A stretch of DNA of 64,000 nt from Collybia mongolica (Eukaryota > Basidiomycota > Agaricomycetes > Agaricales > Clitocybaceae): contig JAAXNY010000013.1 in the NCBI GenBank assembly GCA_013420905.1, forward strand, positions 2,170,001 through 2,234,000, given 5' to 3'. The position numbers and the translations under genes are program-made. Numbering within the stretch: the stretch's first letter is position 1; each line of letters starts with the position of its first letter. Of the stretch, positions 34,275 through 47,439 are shown one piece after another. A model generated the notes under the pieces. That model did not search any database, was not told the DNA's origin, and saw only the letters and a program-made list of their open reading frames with translations.

Positions 34275-37200
34275 GGTGGTTGAAGAAAGAGTTATTGCTT
34301 CAGTTGCGATCTTTGTTGCTCATTTTATTACTCATCGATAGATTTCGGAGATCGCACGTGGGTGATGTCACATCACGGTACTCGGTCACGTGCTAAGAGA
34401 AAACTTACCTGTTCGAGGCGAGTCCAGACGCGCTCATCAATTCCGATGTGACCGCCATCAACTTCGGACGTTCATTGGCAAGTCCGATGTTGGCATGTTC
34501 ACCACTCTGAACCCTCACCGATCAACGACTTGAAACGTTGTCCCAGGCCTGGGCTAAACCAGTCAATCACCCTGGGCAATTCCGGATAGTTGACTTTCGC
34601 CAGGTGTGTAGAAGGGAACTTTTGCCCACACTGTTACATTGAAGGAATGGCCACACCGTACATCCGCATTGCTTTACTTGAAAATATACCCTCGATTGAC
34701 GTGGGGTTCACCCCCAGGTTTTCATCGCACGCGTTAGCTGACACGATTGCAAATTATCCTGGACGACGAACCAATCTCTTTGACGTTTCAACCTACCATT
34801 TGACAGCCATACGTCCTGCCTGCTGAAACACATAAGGCTTCCGGTCCCTTGGCTTGGCAATTTTTTGATAAGGATAGAATCCAGGTCGCTTCCACACCTA
34901 TTATATTGCTCGCCCTGAAACGACCTGTCGATGGATCGGAGATCCTTTTGGAAGCACATACAGATTCACTGGCGCGAAAGACCTTCTAGCACGGTGTTAC
35001 CATTAGTCTAATTATCCAGGAATACAGTACCCGGAAACTTACGATGAATGCGATGATCAGGTGGGTTACAATAGTCCTCAGACAAGACGGATTAATCCCC
35101 CCCTGTAGATCCCTCAGCGTTTTTTCCACCATCTTTATCCGTGATGGGAGCACTTTACTTGGTGCTTGCTGCGCTGAGACCATATTCAATGCGAGTCTGA
35201 CCACACAGCTCAGGCGTAGGTCTCTGTGAATGGGGAGCCCAATAGTAACGACAGAGCGTTCACAGTTTGTGCGACCTTTGCCGATGGTTACTGTCAAGAA
35301 CGGTCCATGTCAGTTCGAATCGATATGATAAAAGAAAGAACTCGTAGATATCCAAAATCCGGTCACGCTCTGGGTCTTATGATTTAACACTCCCATTCCG
35401 ACAACGCTATCGCGTTCCGTGGCGTCGGGATTGCTCCAGTGATCTGCCTTGGAATTGGGTTGGAAATAAACTGAAGGCCCAAAGGTACATCGTCATGAAT
35501 CGATTTGCGGACTCATAAGTGTTTTGAGCTGGATCTGGCCGAGGCAATGTGACTTTTCCGACACCGGCCTTACACATCTGGTATCGTGATGAATCACAAA
35601 TCTGTAGGTAAGAATACCGGTACCCGTTTTCAACAACTACACATCAACTTGTTTTGAAATGGTGGCTTGTTTTGGTGGTCAACGCTTCCATTTATCAGTG
35701 CTGGTGAAGCCGAGGCGGTGTCAATATAGTGGGAGCAGGGACGGGAAAGCGTAAAAGGTATGTTTCCAAGGCAGTAGTGATTCAACATGGATGATGGCGG
35801 GATATTATTAAGCATTCTCGTCGTCTTCTGCCTTTGTGGGGGGGGGAGGGGCATCCGGATAGTACCTCTATTCGGGTGATTTTAATTCCTGCTACTACGT
35901 CCAGGCTGGCTCACCTTTAGAAGTTCAACACATACTGCGAACATACCAAAGCCTTGGTGGCACTATGATCTATCCGCGCGTGAGCACTTAAGCCTTCAGA
36001 TCAGAAGGCTGTGCTAAGCTGTCAAATGTCTCTCCACGTTCACTTCGCCTGCTGGATTAGATTATAGATTGGCGTCAAAGGCTATTCTTATCCCCCTGGG
36101 CCTCGGGTGTCAAAATATCGCTCGCCTCTATTAATCAATAGCGCTCAGGCTGGAGTAACACCGCACCCGTTGAAGCCCATTCGACTTCAAGACGCCCTGT
36201 GTGCACCTCCGTCGCGGTCCCAAGCAGAACCGTCTGGTATCCAGGCACGAAGTGGGGGACGCCTGACAACGTATTATTTGTGTGGCAGCCTTTCACAGTA
36301 TACGCTTGACTCGGCGAGTTGATTGCTCTTGTTCCGTCGAGCGCCAATCAAAATACTAACATCTTGCCGACATCGTTGTACCGGGTGGGATTTGGCCGGA
36401 ATCAAAGTACCGAGCATTGTATTTTCGTGCTTCATTTTCTGTGCTTTGTGAGTTATTCAGCAAGTTCATGGTAGCTCTTGTGGGGTAATGAGAAAGTAAC
36501 TCAGTTGGGCGTTCCTGGCATGACTTGGAGTTCGGAGGCGATGACTCCGAATTTAGAAACGCTGTGCTACGCAAACTATGTCTTAGTATGATAAGTATCC
36601 ACGTTTCGTTCAGAAATAAATGAATATGTCAGACCTTGTCGTGATAACGCAGTACGTGTCGACATGGCAGCCCCTTGTTTTACCAAGTTGAAATCGCTCA
36701 TGAAGAAGCGGTGGCTCGAAGTCAATGATCACACGTCTACCTTCACCTGTAACGTGACTTGGGATTGATGGCGCGGCGCGCGGTCAAAAATGCCCAAATT
36801 AGGCGAATCATTGGACAGCCTCACCCGTCTGTTCTTGCGTCTTTCCTTTTTCGCATTTTACGTCCACCGCTTTCGTTGGAAGGTTATCTTAACAGCTCTC
36901 TACTCATGCAAGCCAGGGTTGAAGTCATCATGGGCTATCGCACCGGTGTATCTGAGGGATAAACATAATAAACGAAATACAAATTTTCATCTCGTGATTT
37001 CTCAATATGGGGTATCCCTTGCGGAGAGTCCATCGGCCAACAAAATCACTACAGTTCCGACTATTTCTGGTCGCCTCTCGTTTTGGCCGACGTGTTGGTG
37101 TCGATATACCGACGTATTTGGGCCGTGCAAAGTTAATCGCGTTTGGATGACTGGTTCTGACTGACAATCAGTAATCCGCGTAAGTCCGATATAACATAGG

Positions 37201-37305
37201 TGCCGTATTAGGTTTCGAGGCTTTGGATGAAACCCATTTAAGGGGGAATGCTAGGAGCAATAACAACAACTTTTCTTACGACCAGCGACTCAGACTTGCA
37301 GCACA
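34275..37305. other. 3-kb stretch without a recognisable gene
   Basis: Short open frames on both strands show no domain, motif or joinable exons. Base composition is like that of neighbouring genes, so an unrecognised or non-coding gene is possible. The left end is the transaldolase promoter. Confidence 0.4.
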
Positions 37306-38158
37306 ATGTCAAGATATTCCTCACGACACGGACCCTCGCCTCCTGTAATTACTCTCTACGATACACCCGGGCATACACCCCAACCATGGGCACCCAACAT
37401 TTGGCGAATTCGGTAAGTATTACCACACATTGCATTAAATACACACTAAAACGCTCCGCAGGTTTATCCTAAATTACAAACGCCTTCGCTATCGAACAAT
37501 ATGGGTCGAGTTCCCGGACGTTGAAGCGACATTAAGGTCGATAGGCGCGCCACCGAGCGCGCTCAGAAGCGATGGGAGGCCCGTATACAGCTTGCCCATC
37601 GTCGTAGACCCTACACGGAATCCTATGGCGCCAGAAATCCTCTCAAACACGAACCACATCGCCGAGTACCTCGAAGCGGCGTATCCAGCGCGTCCAGTGT
37701 TCCCTGAGGGGTCGCGGGCCGTGCAGACCCTCTTTGTACACTACATCCAGGAAGTCTTCGCGAAGCCGCTGCTCCCGATCATGGTGCCACTCAGTCACCA
37801 GCAGCTCCCGGAGCGCAGTCAGTCGCACTTCCGGTCGCGCGGGGGCATCCCCCCTGGGTACGCGGCGCCCGTCGCGTCACCGACGTTTTTATCTGGGCCG
37901 CAGCGCGAGCAGGCGTGGCTCGCAGTCAAGGAGCAATTTGATTTTCTGGCAATGATACTTGACAAGAACACGGGGGACGGGGACGGCACCGTCGCAATGG
38001 GGCATGACGTTTCGTATGCGGACTTCGCACTGTGCTCGGTGCTTATTTGGATAGAAAGGATGGCTGCGCATGATGGGTGGGCAAGAGTCAGGACTTGGAA
38101 CAATGGCCGGTGGAACAGATTGTGGGATCGGTGCAAAGAGTATATGGATGAATTTTAG
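37306..38158 (+). CDS. Glutathione S-transferase, etherase (LigE-like/GTE) type
   Basis: Two exons, 37306-37412 and 37462-38158, are joined by a 49-nt intron that completes an Arg codon, giving 267 residues. The N-terminal thioredoxin-like fold reads VITLYDTPGHTPQPWAPN-WRIRFILNYK, then WVEFPDVEATL, a DGRPVYSLPIV strand and the glutathione-binding ILSNTNHIAEYLE. The helical C-terminal domain contains WIERM and RVRTWNNGRWNRLWDRC. This order matches the fungal etherase-related GST class, linked to detoxification of lignin- or wood-derived compounds in the cytosol. The exact substrate cannot be read from sequence. The start at 37306 (MSRYSSRHGPSPP) is the only Met that continues into the fold in frame. 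Confidence 0.85.
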
Positions 38159-39469
38159 AGGTACTAGTTTCTGAGATCCTATAGTTGTTTCATTTTATTT
38201 TGTTTTTTCTGGAGTGCATATTTTATTTTGTATTTTTATCTACTCACCTCTGATCGGGCACTAATTTGTACATAGGATATGGTTTGTAGCACAGTATACT
38301 CCTCAAACATTGAAAATACACGCCTGTCTTAGCAGTCTATTTCTTGCTGGCCTGTAAGACAACCTATCGAACGTGACCTAAACTGTTACGACTTGTATGA
38401 GTCACCGAGTACATAACAACACATTTCGTACTCACAGGCTAAGGGATCGGAGGGTTAGGGCTAAGGCACCGAGGGAATATGCAACTTGAAGTATCGCAGG
38501 GCACACCGCCAGGTGACCAAGGTTCGTTTGATTTTCCACATTTAAGCGACGGATAGAGATAGCATCCGTGATATTCGACCTCAGGTCCAGATGATCTTGT
38601 GGAGGTTTGTAGTAAGTTGATTTTCGGCGATACAATACACAAGTTCTCAACGGGTTGTCGTGTTCGGAAGGGGGTCACATCGGCGGCCTATTAGATACGG
38701 CGCCACAGACGAACTTGCGATAATCAGAGAAGTTTGTCCCCAGGGTTTGTATAGTTGTGATCTCGTACAATATAAAATCTCGGGCAACTAGAAATTGCGC
38801 TTGATTGAGGAAGGCCGCTTTGTGGATTATAAGGCCTAGTAATACCTCCGTAGCCGTCGGCGACGATTTAAATGCGAGATGGGAAATGCCAACCGGATAA
38901 AGCTGAAGATGTTAATCTCACGGGTAACTCAATTGACAAGATTGATTACATACAGAGATACACCTGACATGAATCGTTATGAGGCTCCGCGTTTATGAGT
39001 CTGCACTTACAAGGGACGCGGGGGTTCGGTGGTGTGAACTTTTCTGGCTTGGGATGGAATTGTTTTTATCGGCCCTTTCTTGGTTCCTTGCAAGTCTACA
39101 AGCCCGAGATATGAGGTTAGATCTGTTCGGCAAAGTAGTTGAAGAGGGTCAAGTGCGCGGGGGATGATTAGGCGCCTACGTTTATTATGGTAAAATGACA
39201 ACGCTAATGTTGGTGTGTTATGCAGGGATCGATATAAAATTGCGTCACCGTCAGACATTTCATGGCGACTGTGGAGATCAGTAAAGTCAGACTCTTTCAC
39301 GGTCATGTTCAGAAAATGGAGCGAAACATTTGGAAGATGGATGGGAGTTTGAATCAACAGGTTTCGAACAACGTGTCCGCTTAGCATTACATACTCAAAA
39401 TTAAGCGGTAACAAACTTGGCTTCCACCATCATCAAACATTTAATGGCTCTGTAATTTGCTGGACATCC
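38159..39469. other. Intergenic stretch, no recognisable gene
   Basis: A minus-strand frame at 39007-39414 (135 residues) may be an exon of an unrecognised gene, but it has no familiar motif. The right end is probably the promoter of the leucine-rich-repeat gene. Confidence 0.35.
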
Positions 39470-42400
39470 ATGACTTCATCGAACTCGTCGTGCTCACCGT
39501 CGTCGTCAGCGGTGACCATTCCAATCCCAGGAAAATCGATACTGAAGCGCCCACCACCGCCTCAGCAATCAATATTCTCTCGCATCACCAGATTCCTCCC
39601 AACGCCAAATCAAACTAATGCTGATGAGACGAAACCTCTCAAAAGAGCACATTTCATTTTACCTCAAATAGCTATAGTCTATCCTATATCCTCCGTCAAT
39701 CCGCCATCAACGCCAACACTCAGGGAGGAGAAGCGGGCAATAGAGGATCGGGAAGCTGAGAGGCGGAGAAGGGTCGTGCGAGGAACCTCTCTGGGGCCAA
39801 GCGTGAATGATACCGAGGAATGGTGGTCTCTCGATAAGGTTGAATCTTTCTATCGGGAGTGTTGTGCGGGATGTGATGAAGACCCGGACCCCGCTATTAC
39901 AGTAGCGTTTAAGGCACGTCTTGTGAGGTCAGTTCGCTTCTGACTCTGACTCTTCCACAGAATGCATCTCCCAGCAGTCCTCGTTCCGTGGACTTCTCTG
40001 GAGTGCAGTTGACACTCGCTTCCGCGTCAATTCTGTCAGATGTGTTGACCATCGAATGGGGGCTGCGGAAGGCCGTGTTCCGAGAATGCAACCTTGACGA
40101 GCATGTATGTAACGTCGTTTCTGATAGTTTCGCGGCGCTGAACGTGCCTACAGACTCTAAAGCCTATTCTCCATTCCTTACTGATCCCGGACACCCTCTC
40201 ATTTTTGTCGGTTGCATCGAACCGACGCCTTAAAACGCCAGCTTTTCGACTGATCGGGGCATACCTTGCAAAGGTACGGCCATCTTCTGTTTTTTTTTCA
40301 GCATAGACTAACTGTTGTACAGGCAAAGAGTTTGCAGTTTTTAGACTTGTCTCAGAATTCGTTGGATAAGAAGTCGATGGAGTACGTTGTCGCGGCCTTG
40401 GCTACTGCGCCAGACCCAGGCCTAGTATCATTGCGCCTGGATGACTGTGCTCTTCGACCACCTACCCTAGAGATACTATGTGAGCCCCTATACTCGCAAT
40501 TACACGTCGCACACTAAATTTGACAAAGCCCGGGCTGTTCGTACATCCTCACTGCGTAACATTTCCCTACGTCACAACCGGATCAACGCGACAGGCGCAG
40601 TCGCACTCGCATTAATGATCAGGGATTATCCAGATGTCGTACCCTCAATGAACTCACCGACATCATCGTTCGCAGGTACACCCTCATCATCCGCAGCCTC
40701 CTCACCGACCTCTTCCCTCCTTAACTTGCCCCTCTCACCACCGGCCACCCCTCTGAGCCCTGTGCCCCCACAATCTGCCCCTGCTCGCGCCGGACCTGTT
40801 CTCCCACCTCCACGACACCCGCCTACGGGTCTCCAGACGACATATACGCCGTATGTCCCTCGCGCGCGACGCGTTGCAAACCGTCCTGCGGTGACACCGA
40901 ACCCATTGTCGCCCACTGGTCAGCAGATCCCGATCATCACGTCGTCCTCACAGGGAGGTGTCACGACCCGCCATCCAGTACCGGGAAATGTTTCGTCAAC
41001 CACAAGCTTTGAGCCATCCTCGGCGCGCCATGATGCTGGTCCCAGCGCGGCCTTGCTTGATAAAGTTAGAGCACTGGATGCGTTACCCCGGCTAGGGGCC
41101 CTAAGGACGTTGGATTTGAAAGGTAACGACTTGCGGGTACGTATTGGGGTGGCCGATTAAAATCCGATTACTGACGTCATCATTTAGATGGGAATCACTT
41201 ACATTGCGCAAGTGCTCAAGCGGAATAGGACACTGAAGGTCTTGAATTTGAGCGAAAACAAACTGGATATTCCCTGTTTGGTTTCCATCGCAGAAGCCCT
41301 CGTAAGTAACTCGTACAAAATTCTTAGCTGCGCATTCTTGACTTGTCTTTAGAAATATAACTCGTGTCTCGAGACACTTGACCTAAGCAAGAACCCATGC
41401 TGTGGGCCTGGGTTGGAAGGGGTAGGCTTTTATTCAGGTCCTGTTATTTCAATGACCTCAATAACACCCCTTCTAGATACAATCTCTGCGCACCGCGTTT
41501 ACACTTAACACCGCGCTTAAGCGCCTGTTTCTCTCTTCAACTTCAATGACGTCCGCAGGTGCAATTGCATTGGCAGAGTTCCTCCCGGAATCAACATCCC
41601 TCCTCCATCTCGATCTGACGTTGAACAACCTCGACATTGCAGGCGTAATGGCCTTGAGCTCAGGATTGAAAGCCAACCATGTAATGCGCTGCTTAGACCT
41701 CAATATACCTCCAGGCGATGAGAAGTTTGCGAGGTCAGTTTCACACCATCCACCTCTTCTCCTTACTATTTTTCTTTCCATGACCACTGACGAGTGCTAT
41801 GTGAAGGATGTGCAGGGATATCCTCAATTCGTGTGTTCGCAATACTGAAGAAGCAGAGCGGGTTTCACAGGCACCGAACGGTCCCAATGGGAGTGGTAGG
41901 GGGCTTGGGAAAGGCGTGTGGGGGATGATTGAGGAAAGTGAGCTCGCTAAGTCTATTCGGCTAGGAGAAGCCAAAGAAGTACGCCGACCTGCATCAATGT
42001 CTCGCTTCTTTTGCCTAACCTAATTTATTAAGGTTAATACAGATGTCGCTGTGCGGGCACGGGCATGCATTACGCAGCTCACTGAGATCCTCTCGTCCAG
42101 TAAAACGCCCTTATCTCCGGCAGCCAGCAGACCCATGGAAGTTACCGACGCCTCCGTCAAAGCCAAGGCTCTTGTCTCCGAATTGGCTGGTGTAATAGGC
42201 GCAACAGACGATCCAGGACGCATGGAGGAATTGTTGAAGATCAACGACCAGATTACTTCTCTTCTACACGAGCTCCCGCCACCTTCCCGTCCAGTACTCA
42301 CCCTACAAGGGCTAGGGCTTCAATTCCATAACGCTCCTTCTGTGGGCTCGACCAAGGAGAATGGTATGCCAAACGGCCGTCTTTCTGAGACTTTGTCTGA

Positions 42401-43172
42401 GGAGCCCCACGATGATGCCGAGTTGACCCCTACAACGCCACGAATTGACAAGGGCAAGGGCAGGGCCGAGCCAGAACCGGAAGAACCTGAGAAGGTTCTT
42501 AGCCCTGCGTTGTTGCACGCGGATTCGGAGGAGGAAGACGAGGGTGAGGATGGTGATCGCTTCAATCCTGTTGAAGGTATCGATGACATAGCGTCACCAA
42601 CCGACCGGTAAGTCACGCTCACCTCAGGTACCCGTGCCCTACTCACTACTTCCAAAAGGTCGCGTATCTGGGTTGAGGAGGAAGGCGAAGTATTCCGAAA
42701 AGGAACGGTTCTATTAGGCCCTGAAGAGATGGAGGGAGAGTATGCTGGCGAGGATCTGCGAAAAGAGGTATGTCTATTATTTCTGAGTTACGAGTTGCGT
42801 TCTGATCTTACTCCTCACGGACAGCTCCTGGAGGCGATGGTGGAACGCCCACCTCCCCGTCCCCTGACAGATGAATTTGGGCTCGAGATCGCGCTCGGCA
42901 TTCCCGATCAAGAGCAACCATCTTCTCCCGCCCCCAACTCTCCAAGCGAGCCAGCCAAGCCCCCTCCTCGACCTTATATTTCCAGGTCTCGCTCATCGTC
43001 ATCCTCCATCTTGGGCATGATCTCACCTACATTGTCCAACGCGTCCACAGTGGACGGCGATATTCCATACCACAATAGCCCAAGGAGCCCGCTGGGTCCT
43101 CCAGAGACGTCCTTGCCTTTGGGAGCATCACTCTCTAGGAATCGCTCCTTGTCCACAACTGAAAATCAATGA
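39470..43172 (+). CDS. PPP1R37-like leucine-rich-repeat (RNI) protein
   Basis: About eleven exons joined by 38-110 nt introns give a product of about 900 residues. The N-terminus has KSILKRPPPP and KRAHFILPQIAIVYP, a site like the PP1-docking RVxF motif, then the EEWWSLDKVESFYRECC segment. RNI-type leucine-rich repeats follow: VDFSGVQLTLAS, FLSVASNRRLKTPAFRLIG, LQFLDLSQNSLDKK, LVSLRLDDCAL, LRNISLRHNRINATGA, LRTLDLKGNDLR, LKVLNLSENKLD, LLHLDLTLNNLDIAG. A Ser/Pro-rich insert (about 150 residues) splits the repeats. The C-terminus is acidic, then Pro/Ser-rich. Repeat order matches animal PPP1R37, an inhibitor of protein phosphatase 1, so a PP1-regulatory role is inferred. The second exon's donor is ambiguous: GTGAGG (38-nt intron) or an upstream GC site. 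Confidence 0.85.
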
Positions 43173-43639
43173 TTGGGTGAACAATACTGGGTGAGTAAAA
43201 TACTATCGACTCTCTGAGTATGCGTATAAGGCTTATGGCCCTTCCAGTGAACGTCGCGACTTCCATTATTTAATAGCAAGTGACGAATCAGGCTAATCTT
43301 ACATTTCGGCGGCCCCAGGAGGTCGATGTCTATGGGAGCCTTGCTGCACACTCATTTATTTTTACCGGGAACCATTCATCAACGGCCAAATACCTTACAT
43401 CGTGCTGTCGGCGCAATCGCGCTCATGGGGGACGTTCTGTTAATCCATTTGCATATCTATTGTTGTGATTCGTACATTACTTTGATTACTACAAGTAAAG
43501 AAGGGAATTTCATGTTGATTTGTGGATTCGTGTGTGGGCCCATTCAGCCTTCAGGGTGTCAGGCGTTGTGCCGAACACCATGGAATTTTCTCACCCGTCT
43601 TCGATTTTCCCCCTCCGCGAAAGAAATCTTCTGTCGATA

Positions 43640-44440
43640 ATGCTGAGCAGCTGAGGCGCTCAACTCGTATCTCGGCCTAACCAAAAGGAGGTGAAGGAGA
43701 AAGTGACAAAATCTGCCGCAAATTCGAAAGAGGGGTGCGCGTGAAGACACTGAAAAGGGCGGATACCCAACATCGAAAAAGGTGCATATCCTATTTTTTT
43801 CCTACTGCTCTTCTTACCAAACTAACGGGTATTATCTTGAGGCTAAATCAGGTGAGGAGAAGGAGGGAAAGCAGGAAATTGAAGAAGAACAGGAAGATGA
43901 TGCTATGACGGGCGAAAACCTGGCCCCAATTGACATCGGAGACGCTCTGCCAGCTCTGATTCTCGAAAACGAGAAGAACGGGGACATTCAGGTGGCCGAT
44001 CTCGCATCTGAGAAGGGCGTCGGGCTTTTTCTGGCCCCCCAAGGCCGATACTCGCCACGCTGGGATCTCTGTAACGTCTAATCTTCATGCATAGCTGGCC
44101 GCACAGCTGCACGACTCATGCCTCCGGATTCCGCGATATTTACCCTGATTTTACAACCATCAACTTTGGCGTGCATTGCTTGGGTGCGGACTCGCCAAGT
44201 GCCAAACGAAATGGCAGACCAAGGAAAGCTGTGTTGTGTTGTATGCGGTTTAGGTTTTGAGTGCATATGCATGCAGAAGGAACTGCCATATCTCTTGATA
44301 TCAGATCCCAAGCGGGTCCCGATTTCGGCCTTAGGGCCTGGGGAAAGTGGAAAAACGAAGGGGCAAGCTTTTGGATAAGATGCCCGTCAAGCCAGTCGAC
44401 ACACGGCGAACCTTGAGTCTTTCTATTCGACGGTGTCTTA
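43640..44440 (+). pseudogene. Peroxiredoxin (DOT5/PrxQ-like) pseudogene
   Basis: Pieces appear in the right order for a nuclear thiol peroxidase: a basic RRSTRISA-PK start, an acidic stretch, LPALILENEKNGDIQVADLASEKGVGLFLAP, then CTTHASGFRDIYPDFTTINFGVHCLGADSP, ELPYLLISDPKRVPISALG and DKMPVKPVDT. TAA at 43679 replaces the Gln codon of the start motif. A frameshift sits in the C-run near 44035. The segment before CTT is unrecognisable, and the resolving Cys position is Ser. It cannot encode a working enzyme as it stands. It retains many CpG sites, unlike the DNA to its right. Confidence 0.75.
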
Positions 44441-44474
44441 CGAGTGCCCATGTCCATAGCCCAAAATTCCACTC

Positions 44475-45115
44475 CACCTAGCTTCGGCAGCTCTTCCCCA
44501 ACATGTTCGAGCACTACGCGCGGTCGGTAGATCCCCGATACAACCTCGCGCTAGACCTGGGGTGCGGAACGGGTGAGTACCCTGCTCTCTCCCTGCGGTG
44601 GACCGGCCGCACCTCGCTCACGACGATCACCACCACCATTACCACCGTTTTATAGGACGCGTAGCGAAGTTACCGCATCACATCCGGCAGGCCGCCGGTG
44701 TCGACCTGTTCTTGCCCATGGTCCAAGCCACACAACGTCAGGCCGCGGCCAGCAGCGCAAATATCGAGTACATCCAGGGCACGGCGCTACCCCAGCGTCA
44801 CTCCTCGTATCACATGTGACACAAGACACGGACCGCCAAACAAGCCCAGGGCCCCACTTCCAGCAGCCGGGGTGGGAAATCCTCGAGAACTTGCTTCTTG
44901 ACGTCCCGGCGACGGGGGCGGGGTTGAGGGTGCCAGTGCTGAGCTGGACGAGGGGTAAGGCACAAGAAGGCATAGACATCCAAGGCGGGGACATTGCCGT
45001 GTCGTTCTGAAAAGACCGACGAGAGAGTGTCAAGGACGCGGGGGGCGCGTACGTCGTCGACAAGCCTGTCTCTGTGGAGTGGCTTATTGTGCTGCTCCTG
45101 GCGATCAAGATTTAG
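44475..45115 (+). pseudogene. SAM-dependent methyltransferase pseudogene (copy A)
   Basis: It contains RQLFPNMFEHYARS, the SAM-binding LALDLGCGTG, an intron (GTGAGT ... TATAG, 44572-44655), VDLFLPMVQATQRQ, ANIEYIQGTA and the C-terminal GDIAVSF-KDRRESVKDAGG...VEWLIVLLLA. The middle of the enzyme is largely deleted, and a TGA at 45008 replaces the Trp of the last exon. The family resembles trans-aconitate/malonyl-type methyltransferases of fungi. It is rich in CpG, in contrast to the paralogue at 53.8-55.1 kb. Confidence 0.75.
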
Positions 45116-46045
45116 AAAGTTTGGCTTGTTTTGGTAGGGGTAGTGGAGGGTCTGCGAGGTTTGGAGGGGGGTGCGTATAGGGGCCTGGATGTAGTTTGGA
45201 CCACTCAGTGGTTCTATGTATGCTTTTTTGACTCGCAATGTAGCATAGTATCACGGTGGCATTCCAGGGCGAACATGCATCGACACGGCAGCAAGGGCAG
45301 GCCCCCGCACGCGGTCACCCAAGTAGAAGTATACATATACATACGTATATGCGAGGTCATATAGAACGCCAAAGTCTACGTCTACGTCAAAGTCACTGCC
45401 ACCACCGAAACGCGACTCGTACCGCATACCGTACACAAAGGCAAGTATGTAAATAAAATAACACCACACTCATGCTGGGTGTTGTCTTGGAGTGAAGAAA
45501 ACGTATGTGCTATGTACAGTAAGGAGCTCTGCTACATGACATTAGCAAAACACAGAAAGGGGGGTGGGGAGACCAAAAAAGCATAAGTAGGGTGAGGAAA
45601 ACTAGTGTAAGGAGATGCCAACTGAATTCCATGAATCAAAAAAGAAAGTGTGAGTGGAAATACAAGTCCATTCTAGCTGGTAGCAAGGAGAGGAGAGTAG
45701 GGAAGGAACAGACCAGGAGCAAAAACAACAATGGTCAGGACAGGATACAATCATAAAATACAGTACAACAAAATCCCACCCCTGACAATTAATAGTGGGT
45801 TATTTAGCACTATGTGGGCCAATAGCTTCTTCTAATGTGTGATGAACAGAGACCATATTTTTGGACCACAATTGCCCACCCAGATCACTATTTTCCCTGC
45901 CCCTCACAAGCACCATTCTGATTCCTGCCATTCCTGGCCCCATACTCTAAGGTATACAATGACACAATTGAGATTTCTGTTCTGACTACCAATTGAATAT
46001 ATGTTCTTTAATCACTATTCCACTGAAATTTTTCCCTTCCAAAGT
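45116..46045. other. Duplicated non-coding flank
   Basis: 45120-45780 is homologous to 61200-61790 (shared GAAGACCAAAA, AAGAGATGCCAAC and AGCAGGATACAA-type strings). After about 45790 this match stops and sequence related to the GTPase 3' flank begins. No gene is seen. Confidence 0.5.
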
Positions 46046-46555
46046 TTACTTGTCTGTTGAGAAAATATTGAATAAGTTAGTTGAAAGAAATATGTGAAAA
46101 TGGAACATTAAGCTAACCTGTTTGATTAGGTCAGATGATTTCAAAAAGCATGTCCTCAAATTTCTCTCTGGCCTTAAGTGGCAGGCATAAAAGGCAGAGT
46201 AGATATCTTCATTGGAGATTCAGAAAAGCCTTTGAACTGCCTCTGTAACTTTGACACACTGCTGGGACTGTTGGTATAGAAGAAATGTAGCAGAAACAGT
46301 TTCAATGGAGAATTGGTGTCCTTGGGTGCAAATGATGGTGGTATGTTCTGCAATAATAGGAAGGGATAGAAGATTATGAGTTTCTTCAATGTTGGAAAGT
46401 AAAGGGTTGACAAACCACATGCATAGTTCACTGGTTGGATATCAGGAGGAGATGAGAGGTGCTCAAGCTATGGAAAGGCATAATAAGACATTAAAGTGGT
46501 GGAGAAAGAATGGAAATCAGAGAAAAGTGTGAATACTAGAACCATGGCCACTCAC

Positions 46556-47072
46556 ATGCTGCAGCACACATCAAGCTATGAGACAGACTCATGGGTGCAG
46601 AGAAGTACAATCACTCACAATCTGCAATATGGTTCAGGCCATGAAATGGGCTCATGGATACAGAGAAGCACAGCTACTCACATACTGCAGCACATATCAA
46701 GCCATGAGATGAGTTCTTGATACAAATAAGATAGCCACTCACATCCTGCAACATAAATCAAGTCATGAGGAGGCTTCTGGATGTAAAGTAGCAAAGCTAC
46801 TCACTTCCTGCAGCACCCATCAAAACCTTTGATGGACTCTTAGGTACAAAAAAAAAATAGCAACTTACAAGCTGCAGCACCCATCAAGCCATGAGATAGG
46901 GTTATGGATACAAAAAAAGTGTGGTGACTCATGTCCTGCAGTATATATCAAGCCATTACATCTTCAATCAGATCAGCCCTGAAAACACTTACCCACTGTT
47001 GCACCCATCCATTTTAAATTTGTGAGATAGACTTACAATGTACCAGAAAAGCATGACCACTCACATTCTGCA
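46556..47072 (-). repeat. Splice-site-bounded repeat array in GTPase copy 2 (9 units)
   Basis: On the minus strand each AG is followed by a triplet and GTRAGT. The triplets lie at 47065-47067 (AAT), 46993 (TGG), 46933 (GAC), 46869 (CTT), 46805 (GAA), 46743 (GAT), 46682 (TAT), 46619 (ATT) and 46556 (CAT). None is a stop. The donor after GAC has decayed to ATGAGT. The order TGG, GA(T/C), CTT, GAA matches the 5' end of the arrays in the other two copies. Confidence 0.85.
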
Positions 47073-47439
47073 TAGTGATGTTCCGGCCCAGCTTGGCCTG
47101 AAAGCCAGGGCTTCGGCCTGGCTTATTAGGACAAGGGCCTGCCAGATACTCAAGCCAGGCTGTTGAGGATGGCTTAGGCTTGGCTCGGTCTTGGGATGGC
47201 TCAGACACTACCTTCTTCAGAGAAGCAGCACGTTCAAGCATTACATATGTGGAAGACCACTGAACAGGCATGTTTTAGGCTAACCCTAAGCCGTGGCCTG
47301 AGCCTCTGGTTTGGGCTTTGCTGGAGTGCAAGCTGAGCTTTCAGCCTTCACTGAGCTGTCTCAAAGCCTGGCCTGGCTTGGCCCAAGAGAGCTTGGCCCT
47401 GACACTCGATGGCTTTGAGCCGGGCCTGGCACATCACTA
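47073..47439. mobile_element. hAT-like MITE with 8-bp target duplication
   Basis: This 367-bp element has ends TAGTGATGTTCCGGCCC and, reversed, TAGTGATGTGCCAGGCCC, so imperfect terminal inverted repeats. ATTCTGCA stands on both sides (47065-47072 and 47440-47447) as an 8-bp target-site duplication. The length of the duplication and the TAGTGATG ends fit hAT-superfamily non-autonomous elements. The interior is rich in GGCCTGGCTT motifs and has no coding frame. Confidence 0.88.

Noticed and set aside
35305..35330. tRNA B-box-like AGTTCGAATCG
   Set aside because: No A-box or matching acceptor stem lies upstream.
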